Shown piece after piece: positions 1-6,060 of a DNA stretch of 7,935 nucleotides (positions are counted from its first letter, which is position 1; the number at the start of each line of letters is the position of its first letter). This DNA comes from Clostridia bacterium (GTDB lineage: Bacteria; Bacillota; Clostridia; Christensenellales; CAG-314). The stretch is taken from assembly GCA_017452035.1 (NCBI GenBank), contig JAFTNE010000056.1, forward strand, positions 1 to 7,935, given 5' to 3'. The notes under the pieces are model-generated. The model ran no database searches, was not told the origin of the DNA, and saw only the letters and a list, made by a program, of their open reading frames with translations. Both the position numbers and the translations under genes were made by a program.

Positions 1-1245
1 CTTGTTATGTTACCTGCTGACCAAGTACACGAAGAAGAAAACTATAAGTTTGCTCAAACTGCTAAAAAGGTTGCAAGCCCACTTAACGCTAACACAGTTA
101 AGGGTAGCCAATTTAAACAACCTTTGTTCGAGTTCTCTGGCGCATGTGCTGGTTGTGGTGAAACACCATACGTTAAACTTGTAACACAACTCTTCGGTGA
201 ACAAATGATGGTTGCTAACGCAACAGGTTGCTCCTCCATCTATGGTGGTTCTGCTCCTACTTGCCCATACACCACTAACGAAAACGGCCACGGTCCAGCT
301 TGGGCTAACAGCTTGTTCGAAGATAACGCAGAGTTTGGTTTCGGTTACCACTTGGCAGTAAGCCAACGCCGTAACAAGCTTAAGGAAACTGTTGAAAAAC
401 TCCTTGCTATCTGGGAAGAAAAGGACAAAAACGAAGAAGGCGTTGCAGCTGCACGTGAATGGCTTGAAGGCTTTAACGATACAGCTAAATCTAAGGCTGC
501 TGCAGCTAAACTTGTTGCTAACTGCCAAGCACACGCTGATTGTGAGTGCTGTGGTGAACTTATTGCAGAAGTTTTGAAAGACAAAGATATGCTCGTTAAG
601 AAGTCCATTTGGATCTTCGGTGGCGACGGCTGGGCATACGATATCGGTTACGGCGGACTTGACCACGTTCTTGCAAGTGGCGAAGACGTAAACATCCTTG
701 TTATGGATACCGAAGTATACTCCAACACTGGTGGACAAGCATCCAAGGCATCCCCAACTGCTGCTGTTGCTAAGTTTGCTGCTGCTGGTAAGCGCACAAA
801 GAAGAAGGACCTTGGTATGATGGCTATGAGCTATGGTTACGTTTATGTAGCACAAGTTGGTATGGGTGCAAACCAAGCTCAACTTGTAAAAGCTTTGACA
901 GAGGCTGAAGCATACAAAGGACCATCCTTGATTATCGCTTACGCTCCATGTATCAACCACGGTATCAACATGGGCAAATCTCAAGAAGAAATCAAGCGTG
1001 CTGTTAACTGTGGTTACTGGCAACTTTACCGTTACAACCCAAGTCTTATTGACGAAGGCAAGAATCCATTTACTCTTGACAGTAAAGACCCAACAGGTAG
1101 CTACCGTGACTTCATCATGAGCGAAACACGTTACGCATCTTTGGCAAAGACTAAGCCAGAAGTTGCTGACCAATTGTTTGATCAATCCGAACAAGATGCT
1201 CTTGGCAGAGTTGCTAAGTACAAGAAGCTTGCTGGTCAAGAATAA
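1..1245 (+). CDS. nifJ: Pyruvate:ferredoxin (flavodoxin) oxidoreductase, C-terminal part (5' end outside window)
   Basis: The enzyme oxidatively decarboxylates pyruvate with CoA to acetyl-CoA and CO2, passing electrons to ferredoxin or flavodoxin; it is a cytoplasmic hub of anaerobic fermentation. About 414 codons are visible, roughly the last third of a family usually near 1,170-1,200 residues. The frame is open from base 1, so the ATG at 7 is internal. Counting codons from base 1, the cysteines expected to bind the proximal 4Fe-4S cluster are present: a CxxC pair in ACAGCGE (codons 49 and 52), the Cys of NATGCSS (codon 77) and the Cys of YAPCINHG (codon 317). The thiamine diphosphate site is seen as GDGWAYDIG (GDG at 208-210) followed by TEVYSNTGGQ, with its Asn at 242. 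The tail NPFTLDSKDPTGSYRDF is typical of single-chain PFOR. The ferredoxin-like and N-terminal domains lie upstream. It ends in TAA with a terminator 36 bases on, and converges on the MORN gene. Identity is very secure. Confidence 0.97.
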   Translation, partial: LVMLPADQVHEEENYKFAQTAKKVASPLNANTVKGSQFKQPLFEFSGACAGCGETPYVKLVTQLFGEQMMVANATGCSSIYGGSAPTCPYTTNENGHGPAWANSLFEDNAEFGFGYHLAVSQRRNKLKETVEKLLAIWEEKDKNEEGVAAAREWLEGFNDTAKSKAAAAKLVANCQAHADCECCGELIAEVLKDKDMLVKKSIWIFGGDGWAYDIGYGGLDHVLASGEDVNILVMDTEVYSNTGGQASKASPTAAVAKFAAAGKRTKKKDLGMMAMSYGYVYVAQVGMGANQAQLVKALTEAEAYKGPSLIIAYAPCINHGINMGKSQEEIKRAVNCGYWQLYRYNPSLIDEGKNPFTLDSKDPTGSYRDFIMSETRYASLAKTKPEVADQLFDQSEQDALGRVAKYKKLAGQE

Positions 1246-1280
1246 TTGCTTGAACTTGTAACAAAAAAATTGTAATAAAT

Positions 1281-1314
1281 AACAGGTAGTGAATTTCCAC
1301 TACCTGTTTTTTTT
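1281..1314 (+). terminator. Rho-independent terminator of nifJ
   Basis: An 11-bp perfect stem has arms AACAGGTAGTG (1281-1291) and CACTACCTGTT (1298-1308) around a 6-base loop. An unbroken run of eight T spans 1307-1314. It begins 36 bases after the nifJ stop. In the other direction the stem is followed by an interrupted T-rich stretch (complement of 1262-1280), so it may also help stop MORN gene transcripts, whose stop codon is 24 bases away. No other minus-strand terminator is visible there. Confidence 0.93.
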
Positions 1315-1337
1315 GTTGTTATTTTGTTGCAATTACG

Positions 1338-2840
1338 TTAACCAATAAATCTGTTACCTTCCCACTTGCCCTTTTGCACAGTGCCATCGGCGCGCACGAG
1401 TTTACCACTACCGTGGTATACACTACCCTTAAATTCGCCTATATACACGTCACCATCTGCTTTGTGGTACTCGCCCTTACCAGAGTAGAACCCATCCTTA
1501 AAAGTCCCTTCGTACCATGAGCCATCCATATATGTAATTTTTCCTTTCACTCTATCAAATTTTTTGAATGTGCCTTGATAAAACGAACCATTAGGCAACA
1601 TCTCTTCGCCATAGCCAACGTACAGCCCCTCCTTAAAGGAACCTTTGAAGTATCCTCCTTTTGCAAACGTTCTTACCCCTTTACCGTGATAAAAACCATT
1701 TTTGTGACCACCTTCGTACGTACTACCATCAGCGTAAATCTTTGTACCAAAACCGTTTTGAAATCCTCTTTTCCAGTATCCTACGTATACAGAACCATCT
1801 TGGAAAATCATTTTGCCATATCCGTGAGGTAGACCTCTTTTTACTGCTCCATAGTACCTGTGTAGACCCAACAACATCATTGTTGGTTCACAAAGCTCTA
1901 ATGGAGTTGTATCAAATGTTGTTGGCATTGTCCTATCCCCCGGACTAACAATTTTGTCATCCTCAAAAACTCCTATATGTTGAGTGCCATCAGGCAAGGT
2001 AATTATGCCTTTACCATGTTTTTTGCCTTGTTTCCATTGACCTTTGTACACTTCCTTACCTTGAATTGTTACAACTCCAAAGCCATCAAACATACCGTTT
2101 ACAAACTCACCGTCATAACTGCCTTCGTCTGGGAATACAACCTGCCCACGACCATTGAGTTTACCATCCTTCCATACGCCGGAATACGTGTTATTGTTGC
2201 AATCAACCCTAACACCATAGCCACACATTTTTCCTTCTACAAAGTAGCCCTCGTAGTAGCCACCATCATTGTACGTCAACTTGCCTTTGCCATGCATTAG
2301 GTTGTTGCGAATTTGACCTTGGTAATGACTTTGGCCAGCTATATCAATTACACCTTCGCCATTTAGTTCCCCACGCAAAAACGTTCCTTGTATAATACTA
2401 CCTGCTTGTAACGTTAGTTTACCCTTGCCGTGGAAATCTCCCTTTAAAAACTCGCCTTCGTAAACCTCGCCAGTTGCAGTGGTATACCTGCCTTTGCCAT
2501 GTTTGAAATTGTTTAGCCACTCACCCTCGTAAATACTACCATCTTCATACACGCGCTTTCCTTTGCCGTGAGCATTGCCATTTAAAAATGCACCTTCGTA
2601 GTAAGAACCATTGGGCCAAGAGTATTTGCCCTGACCACATCTTTGGCTATTTACCCAGCATCCCTCGTAGCGCTCACCTTCGGCGTAGAATTTGGTTCCA
2701 TACCCTTCCATTTTGTCATTAACAAAGCTACCCTCGTAGCGATTGCCATTTTTCCAATAGTATTTGCCTTTGCCGTGCATTGTACCATTGACGATATCAC
2801 CTACGTAGTAGTCGCCATTAGAAAAGTTCATTGTTCCCAT
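1338..2840 (-). CDS. MORN-repeat protein, 500 residues, about 20 repeats
   Basis: The protein is almost entirely MORN repeats of the form YEGxFxxGxxHGxGxxxxxDG, with a 23-residue period. Block A holds twelve full repeats in perfect register (residues 11-286) and one degenerate repeat (287 to about 301). A repeat-free linker follows (about 302-328, with Cys317). Block B holds seven repeats (329-487), two of them one residue short, and a half repeat (488-500). Residues 1-10 look like the second half of a repeat, so the solenoid starts and ends mid-repeat. No signal peptide or membrane segment is present, so a cytoplasmic location is likely. The ATG at 2840 is chosen because GAGGT lies 5 bases upstream; the next Met, residue 4, is too far from it. 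MORN repeats form elongated beta-hairpin arrays, known in eukaryotes for membrane association and scaffolding. The bacterial role is unknown and none is assigned. The gene is monocistronic, with its own promoter. Confidence 0.93.
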   Translation of the reverse strand: MGTMNFSNGDYYVGDIVNGTMHGKGKYYWKNGNRYEGSFVNDKMEGYGTKFYAEGERYEGCWVNSQRCGQGKYSWPNGSYYEGAFLNGNAHGKGKRVYEDGSIYEGEWLNNFKHGKGRYTTATGEVYEGEFLKGDFHGKGKLTLQAGSIIQGTFLRGELNGEGVIDIAGQSHYQGQIRNNLMHGKGKLTYNDGGYYEGYFVEGKMCGYGVRVDCNNNTYSGVWKDGKLNGRGQVVFPDEGSYDGEFVNGMFDGFGVVTIQGKEVYKGQWKQGKKHGKGIITLPDGTQHIGVFEDDKIVSPGDRTMPTTFDTTPLELCEPTMMLLGLHRYYGAVKRGLPHGYGKMIFQDGSVYVGYWKRGFQNGFGTKIYADGSTYEGGHKNGFYHGKGVRTFAKGGYFKGSFKEGLYVGYGEEMLPNGSFYQGTFKKFDRVKGKITYMDGSWYEGTFKDGFYSGKGEYHKADGDVYIGEFKGSVYHGSGKLVRADGTVQKGKWEGNRFIG

Positions 2841-2878
2841 TGTGTACCTCGTTTTGATAAGTAAAGATAGTTACAAAT

Positions 2879-2907
2879 ATTATATATCAACCATAATATA
2901 AAGTCAA
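2879..2907 (-). promoter_or_regulatory. Sigma-A-type promoter of the MORN gene
   Basis: On the minus strand, -35 TTGACT (2902-2907) and -10 TATAAT (2879-2884) are separated by 17 bases. Transcription would start near 2872, giving a leader of about 30 bases that carries the GAGGT ribosome binding site. It lies just after the repeated terminator of the preceding lipoprotein gene, which fits an independent unit. Confidence 0.75.
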
Positions 2908-2939
2908 TGATGATTGATATTCCACTTAATACAATATAC

Positions 2940-2972
2940 CAAAAAAGCTCCCAACTGTTGTTGAGAGCTTTT
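2940..2972 (-). terminator. Terminator of the 383-residue lipoprotein gene; copy 1 of a repeated element
   Basis: On the minus strand, arms AAAAGCTCTCAAC and GTTGGGAGCTTTT form a 13-pair stem around loop AACA, and the T-tract reaches six T. One pair is a T-G (U-G) wobble; on the plus strand the same position is a C-A mismatch, so the hairpin is built for the minus strand. It starts 16 bases after the lipoprotein stop codon. Bases 2940-2971 are identical to 4827-4858 and 6022-6053, loop included. Confidence 0.92.
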
Positions 2973-2987
2973 GGTTTGTTTAATAGG

Positions 2988-4139
2988 TTACTTTTCAATA
3001 AGCTGGCTGAGGGTTTTGCCAACAAGTTTGTAGTACACTTCGGCATCACCTTCTACAAAAAAGTCGCCGTCAATGTAGAAATACTCATCCGAAAGAAAGA
3101 ATAAGTTGCCAAACTCTGTTTGAATGTAGTGAGTTGGTTCTAAACCTTGCACCACACTTTCGTCAGTTACACGGATAAACTCGATATCATTGGTATCGAT
3201 ACTGCAAATGGAGTTTGTGTCGCCTACGCAGTAGACTTTGGCAGTGGTTGTCGTTGCTGGTGTAAAACCATAGGTTAAGTCAAGCTCGTGTTGATAAAAG
3301 GAGGTCCTAAACTTGAAATATCTTGTGCCATCGGTATAATACTGATTTGAGTAGTAATCAAATGTTTTTATTGTGCCATCCGTCAAAATAAACTCAACTG
3401 TTGTTGCACTGCCACCTGTTACTTGTGATTGAGTTACGTCAACGGTAAACATCTCCATTTGCTGGCAACGAACAAACATTGATAGGATATGACCTTTAAA
3501 GGTGGAAGAATAGACATACCTGAAGTCGTTGATTGTGGAAGTGTCCGTTGTAAACTTGACCATTGCAATGTCGTCAACGTTAATTTCTTCTATCCAAAGT
3601 TCAAATGCCGAAAGAGAGAACATTCCTTCCTTTGGCTCAATGGCATCAGTAATGGTTGCAAAAGCTTGTTTTACGGATGTTAGTTGCGCATCCGTTAAGG
3701 TGGCGTACTGGGTAACAGTGCCTTGTGCCGTTGTATACTCCTTCTTGACGTGTCCATAAGTCATATCCAGTGTATACACAACGTCAGCGTAGTCGTTGGT
3801 AAAGTCGCCGTTGAGAGCCTTGTACTCCTCGTTGCCATTTTCAAAAAAGCTGTTAGTTTTGTCGTTGGCGTTGTTGTAGTGGCGAACACAATACTGTACC
3901 TTTGTTTTGAAAAACTGTGGTTTGGTTTCGGTAAATACCAAATCGTTTGCCAAATCTACCAGTATGCCAAGGTCGTGCTCTTTCCAGTCGATACCCGTCA
4001 TAGCTGGCGAATTGTACTCGTTGCGATAGTAGTACGTCATGTACATTATCTCGTCATCGTGATGCTCGGGCATTTGACAGGCAACAAGACAGCTGAGCAG
4101 AACTATCAATATTAGTAGGCAAGAAAAAAGTTTTTTCAT
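2988..4139 (-). CDS. Predicted lipoprotein of unknown function, 383 residues
   Basis: I do not recognise a family. The N terminus is a typical lipoprotein signal: MKK, a hydrophobic stretch (residues 4-20) and lipobox LVAC with the acylated Cys at 21. The mature protein would sit on the outer face of the membrane. The rest is acidic and rich in Tyr, Phe, Thr and Asp, with alternating hydrophobic residues suggesting mainly beta structure. Residues about 183-277 and 311-372 look like two diverged copies: an IEEINVDDIAMVKFTTD-like segment matches ICSIDTNDIEFIRVTDE, and each is followed by a segment with LTDG/LSDE and a YYTDG/YYKL ending. This duplication is judged by eye only. The start is supported by AAGGTG 5 bases upstream and a strong promoter. 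The gene lies downstream of another lipoprotein gene (96 bases between them) and ends at a repeated terminator. Function could be envelope-related, but nothing shows this. Confidence 0.85.
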   Translation of the reverse strand: MKKLFSCLLILIVLLSCLVACQMPEHHDDEIMYMTYYYRNEYNSPAMTGIDWKEHDLGILVDLANDLVFTETKPQFFKTKVQYCVRHYNNANDKTNSFFENGNEEYKALNGDFTNDYADVVYTLDMTYGHVKKEYTTAQGTVTQYATLTDAQLTSVKQAFATITDAIEPKEGMFSLSAFELWIEEINVDDIAMVKFTTDTSTINDFRYVYSSTFKGHILSMFVRCQQMEMFTVDVTQSQVTGGSATTVEFILTDGTIKTFDYYSNQYYTDGTRYFKFRTSFYQHELDLTYGFTPATTTTAKVYCVGDTNSICSIDTNDIEFIRVTDESVVQGLEPTHYIQTEFGNLFFLSDEYFYIDGDFFVEGDAEVYYKLVGKTLSQLIEK

Positions 4140-4167
4140 TTGTTCACCTTGATTAAATATTGTACCT

Positions 4168-4196
4168 ATTGTAGCACAAAGCGATAGCGTTGTAAA
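4168..4196 (-). promoter_or_regulatory. Promoter of the 383-residue lipoprotein gene
   Basis: On the minus strand, -35 TTTACA (4191-4196) and -10 TACAAT (4168-4173) are separated by 17 bases, with TG one base before the -10 (extended -10). The start point would be near 4161, about 22 bases before the ATG, and the leader carries AAGGTG at 4145-4150. The flanking bases closely match the promoter of the VOC gene at 5359-5387. Confidence 0.75.
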
Positions 4197-4235
4197 TGGG
4201 CGTGGTTAGTTTGGTTGCATTTTTGAAAGACAAAA

Positions 4236-4679
4236 TTATTTAAATCGCAAATTGATGAGTTCAAATGCTACTTGGAGATTTGTTAACACTACCACACAAC
4301 CACTGCGAGCAATGCGCCAATTGTTTGTGTTGTTGCCGTCTTTTGCAAAGTCACTAATTTTCAATTCGGCAAATTGTTTTGCTTGTTGTTCGGTGGCGAA
4401 AGTGATAAATGTGCAAGACTTTGAGTAATCGCCATTTTCTATCAAGGATATGTCATTGACAATTTCTACTGTAAAATCGCCACCCATAAACTTAATTTCG
4501 CTGTTTGTGAGAGATGTCGCTCTTTCACACTCCTCTGGGGTAACATAGCATATACCTTCGGTAAGACCTTTTGCTTTGAGTTGAGCAGTAAGACTTTCAA
4601 CGTCAATTTGTGGCGCGCAACCAACCAAAAGCATTACGACCATTATCAATACGATTACTAATGAAATGATTTTTCTCAT
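4236..4679 (-). CDS. Predicted small lipoprotein of unknown function, 147 residues
   Basis: The N terminus MRK, a strongly hydrophobic stretch (residues 4-20) and the lipobox LVGC with Cys21 mark a lipoprotein anchored outside the cell. The mature part of about 127 residues starts APQIDVESL and has a mixed alpha/beta look; it contains Cys34 and Cys66-type residues beyond the acylated Cys but no motif I can assign. An AAxxF-type segment (TEQQAKQFAEL) resembles an amphipathic helix. The reading frame runs 21 codons further upstream, but that extension crosses the promoter region. The ATG at 4679 has AAAGGAG 8 bases before it and places the signal peptide correctly, so this start is preferred. 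There is no convincing terminator after the gene. Some transcripts may read into the following lipoprotein gene, which also has its own promoter. Confidence 0.85.
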   Translation of the reverse strand: MRKIISLVIVLIMVVMLLVGCAPQIDVESLTAQLKAKGLTEGICYVTPEECERATSLTNSEIKFMGGDFTVEIVNDISLIENGDYSKSCTFITFATEQQAKQFAELKISDFAKDGNNTNNWRIARSGCVVVLTNLQVAFELINLRFK

Positions 4680-4687
4680 AATATTTT

Positions 4688-4694
4688 CTCCTTT
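4688..4694 (-). promoter_or_regulatory. Ribosome binding site that fixes the start of the 147-residue lipoprotein
   Basis: AAAGGAG on the minus strand lies 8 bases before the ATG at 4679. The longer alternative start at 4742 lies upstream of the predicted transcription start (about 4726), so it would not be in the message. Confidence 0.8.
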
Positions 4695-4732
4695 GAACAA
4701 CCATAAGCGTTTATCGACATACTGTTTAGTGT

Positions 4733-4761
4733 ATTGTAACATAAAGTTAAATAAATGTCAG
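4733..4761 (-). promoter_or_regulatory. Promoter of the 147-residue lipoprotein gene
   Basis: On the minus strand, -35 CTGACA (4756-4761) and -10 TACAAT (4733-4738) are separated by 17 bases, with TG one base before the -10. Transcription would start near 4726, giving a leader of about 46 bases. Confidence 0.68.
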
Positions 4762-4789
4762 CTTTATTGGTGCTGTTCGTGATAAGACA

Positions 4790-4815
4790 ATTATACCCCC
4801 CCATTGACATGTCAA
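4790..4815 (-). promoter_or_regulatory. Promoter-like pair with a seven-G spacer tract (tentative)
   Basis: On the minus strand a perfect TTGACA (4810-4815) and a perfect TATAAT (4790-4795) are only 14 bases apart. The spacer includes a run of seven G (complement of 4796-4802). Such spacing is poor for sigma-A; three more G would give the optimum of 17. Transcripts would start near 4783 and add a second promoter for the small lipoprotein. It may be chance, or a variable-length promoter. Confidence 0.25.
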
Positions 4816-4816
4816 T
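4803..4816. repeat. Perfect 14-bp palindrome
   Basis: ATTGACATGTCAAT is fully self-complementary with no spacer, and it contains TTGACA on each strand. It lies between the repeated terminator of the VOC gene and the seven-C tract upstream of the small lipoprotein. A dimeric regulator site is possible, but no second copy occurs in this window. Confidence 0.45.
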
Positions 4817-4826
4817 AGTTTTGCAA

Positions 4827-4858
4827 CAAAAAAGCTCCCAACTGTTGTTGAGAGCTTT
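4827..4858 (-). terminator. Terminator of the VOC gene; copy 2 of the repeated element
   Basis: It is identical to bases 2940-2971 and 6022-6053. The minus-strand stem has arms AAAGCTCTCAAC and GTTGGGAGCTTT, loop AACA and a run of six T. It lies 65 bases after the VOC stop codon, further than copy 1 lies from its gene. The bases between (4859-4923) hold no gene. Confidence 0.88.
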
Positions 4859-4923
4859 ACTTTGTAAAGTGGTTATATGTTATGTGCAAAGTTGACTTAC
4901 AATATTTTAGTGCGTCAATTTGT

Positions 4924-5325
4924 TTATCTTTCAAACGGACGATTGAATGAGCCAATTTCAATTAGGTTACCCTCAGGATCGGCAATATAGCAGGTGCGTT
5001 GGCCCCAAGGCTCGGTTGTGGGTGCCATCACAGGTTGTGCGCCTTGGGAGATTACCCTTGCGTACTCTGCATCCACTTGCTCGAATGTGTCTACATACAG
5101 GGCTATTTCAAAGTGACCATTGATTCCGTTGAGATATTTGTATTTTCTGTTGGTAAGTTTCTCAAAATTTTTGCGCTCATACAACATGAATAGCGTACCA
5201 TCTTTAATGAGATACACATTTGTGGCGTTTTCGCCTTCGGTGATTTCAAAACCAAGCACGTCCCTGTAAAAACGCACCATTGTGGGCATATCGTTGACAA
5301 GTAGGCCCAAGCCGTCAAGTTTCAT
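4924..5325 (-). CDS. VOC-family (glyoxalase/bleomycin-resistance fold) protein, 133 residues
   Basis: This is a single vicinal-oxygen-chelate domain of usual length made of two beta-alpha-beta-beta-beta modules. Module 1 covers about residues 1-50 (LGLLVNDM, then FYRDVLGFEIT, then LFMLYE). Module 2 covers about 70-125 (HFEIALYVD, then ADPEGNLIEIG). Three of the four usual metal-ligand positions are acceptable: Glu50, His71 and Glu123. The first, normally His in a xDHxxLxV pattern, is Gly5 here (LDGLGLLV). Glyoxalase I activity is therefore doubtful; other VOC proteins isomerise, cleave or sequester small molecules, and the substrate cannot be told. GGAGGT lies 6 bases before the ATG, and a good promoter sits upstream. 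The gene is flanked by the GNAT gene upstream and the small lipoprotein gene downstream, each separately promoted. Family assignment is firm; function is open. Confidence 0.92.
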   Translation of the reverse strand: MKLDGLGLLVNDMPTMVRFYRDVLGFEITEGENATNVYLIKDGTLFMLYERKNFEKLTNRKYKYLNGINGHFEIALYVDTFEQVDAEYARVISQGAQPVMAPTTEPWGQRTCYIADPEGNLIEIGSFNRPFER

Positions 5326-5358
5326 TAGGTTACCTCCGTAAAAGAGTTTGTTGGGTTA

Positions 5359-5387
5359 ATTGTAGCGCAAAGTTGACGTTTTGTAAA
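5359..5387 (-). promoter_or_regulatory. Promoter of the VOC gene
   Basis: On the minus strand, -35 TTTACA (5382-5387) and -10 TACAAT (5359-5364) are separated by 17 bases. Transcription would start near 5352, about 27 bases before the ATG. Compared with the promoter at 4168-4196, GCxCAAAG next to the -10 and the bases around the -35 are shared, suggesting a common origin or shared control. Confidence 0.75.
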
Positions 5388-5414
5388 CACCTTTTGTGGG
5401 ATTAGGAAAACAAA

Positions 5415-5464
5415 CTGCAAATTGCGACTATGTTTGTTGGATTTGCAGACGACCACAGGTCGCC
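5415..5464. repeat. Intergenic double-hairpin element, possibly a dispersed palindromic repeat
   Basis: Two inverted repeats sit side by side. CTGCAAAT (5415-5422) matches ATTTGCAG (5441-5448) perfectly across 18 bases. GACGACC (5448-5454) pairs with GGTCGCC (5458-5464) around loop ACA, with one G-U wobble on the minus strand. The GC-rich run around GTCGCCCCC stands out from the AT-rich surroundings. From memory, similar GTAGGGGCGACC-type intergenic repeats occur in Bacillota genomes; this window has only one copy. No clear T-tract follows either stem, so it is not a standard terminator for the GNAT gene. Confidence 0.4.
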
Positions 5465-5527
5465 CCCTACGATATGGTTGGATGTAGATAATGCAAAAAA
5501 ATACGATAGATAGATGTTTGTGGATGA

Positions 5528-5962
5528 CTACTCTACTGTAAACTCTGTCCAATTGACTTTGTTGTACTGCATGACGTCAGTTGACTTTTTCATGCCAAGT
5601 TTTTCGTAGAAACCAATGGCATTTTCGTTTGCTACCAAGTAGATGGCAATATCCTTTTCGCCACCAGCAATTTGATGTGCAGTTTGCATCAGTTTTTTGC
5701 CAATACCTTGCTTGGTATAGGTGCGATCAACGCCAAGGTCGGTGATATACAACCAATAGGCAAAGTCCGTCAAACCAAATAACACACCTACGACAACGCC
5801 TTGCTCGTTGCGTGCAACGATACTGATAGAAACATTTTGCACAAGCTTTTGTATGCGCTCGGCAAAGTGTTCCTTGGGGTATTGAGAGCCCAAGTCGGTG
5901 CGCTTGAGAAAGTCGATATATTCGTTGGGAGTTAGACGCTCCTGTTTGTAAGTGATATTCAT
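5528..5962 (-). CDS. GNAT-family N-acetyltransferase, 144 residues
   Basis: The protein likely transfers an acetyl group from acetyl-CoA to an amine; the substrate is unknown. The fold is visible in order: an N-terminal helix region (TPNEYIDFLKR, about 11-21), strands about 46-62 (SISIVARN, GVVVGVLFG), strand YITDLGVD (72-79), then the acetyl-CoA pyrophosphate loop KQGIGKKL (84-91). The last part has the motif NENAIGFYEKLGM (112-124), diagnostic of GNATs. The usual R/Q-x-x-G-x-G loop starts with Thr83 instead of Arg or Gln, a tolerated variation in some members. The frame is open for 39 codons upstream, but that stretch covers the promoter and the preceding terminator. The ATG at 5962 has AGGGGTG 4 bases before it and gives the usual family length. 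Its promoter abuts the rpsI terminator, so it is a separate unit. No clear terminator follows. Confidence 0.92.
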   Translation of the reverse strand: MNITYKQERLTPNEYIDFLKRTDLGSQYPKEHFAERIQKLVQNVSISIVARNEQGVVVGVLFGLTDFAYWLYITDLGVDRTYTKQGIGKKLMQTAHQIAGGEKDIAIYLVANENAIGFYEKLGMKKSTDVMQYNKVNWTEFTVE

Positions 5963-5992
5963 ATTGCACCCCTGCATTTGTTTTGTAGCTAA

Positions 5993-6021
5993 ACTATACC
6001 ACAAAATACACTCGATGTAAA
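5993..6021 (-). promoter_or_regulatory. Promoter of the GNAT gene, abutting the upstream terminator
   Basis: On the minus strand, -35 TTTACA (6016-6021) and -10 TATAGT (5993-5998) are separated by 17 bases, with TG one base before the -10. The start point near 5986 leaves a leader of about 24 bases. The -35 box begins at the very next base after the repeated terminator element ends, so the two signals are packed together without overlap. Confidence 0.72.
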
Positions 6022-6053
6022 CAAAAAAGCTCCCAACTGTTGTTGAGAGCTTT
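6022..6053 (-). terminator. Terminator of the rplM-rpsI operon; copy 3 of the repeated element
   Basis: It is identical over 32 bases to 2940-2971 and 4827-4858, in the same orientation. The minus-strand stem has arms AAAGCTCTCAAC and GTTGGGAGCTTT (a further A-T pair forms with 6054), loop AACA and six T. It lies 56 bases after the rpsI stop. A separate hairpin at 6061-6082 stands between them. Confidence 0.9.
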
Positions 6054-6060
6054 TGTTTTT

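Noticed and set aside
10..1239. Long open frame of 409 codons on the minus strand opposite nifJ
   Set aside because: It is an exact shadow of a strongly codon-biased conserved gene; the translation is low-complexity, has no family features, and has no promoter or start signal.
1575..2300. Several plus-strand open frames opposite the MORN gene
   Set aside because: They are shadows that arise because the repeat-coding sequence keeps the same reading pattern; no start signals or family features.
2828..3049. 73-codon minus-strand frame between the 383-residue lipoprotein and MORN genes, with a hydrophobic segment
   Set aside because: It spans the terminator, the MORN promoter and the ends of both genes, and has no ribosome binding site.
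4680..4742. 21-residue extension before the 147-residue lipoprotein
   Set aside because: It would bury the signal peptide and lies upstream of the predicted transcription start.
5325..5552. 75-codon minus-strand open frame between the GNAT and VOC genes
   Set aside because: It runs through the VOC promoter and ribosome binding site and the palindromic repeat; the translation has no coherent features and no ribosome binding site is seen.
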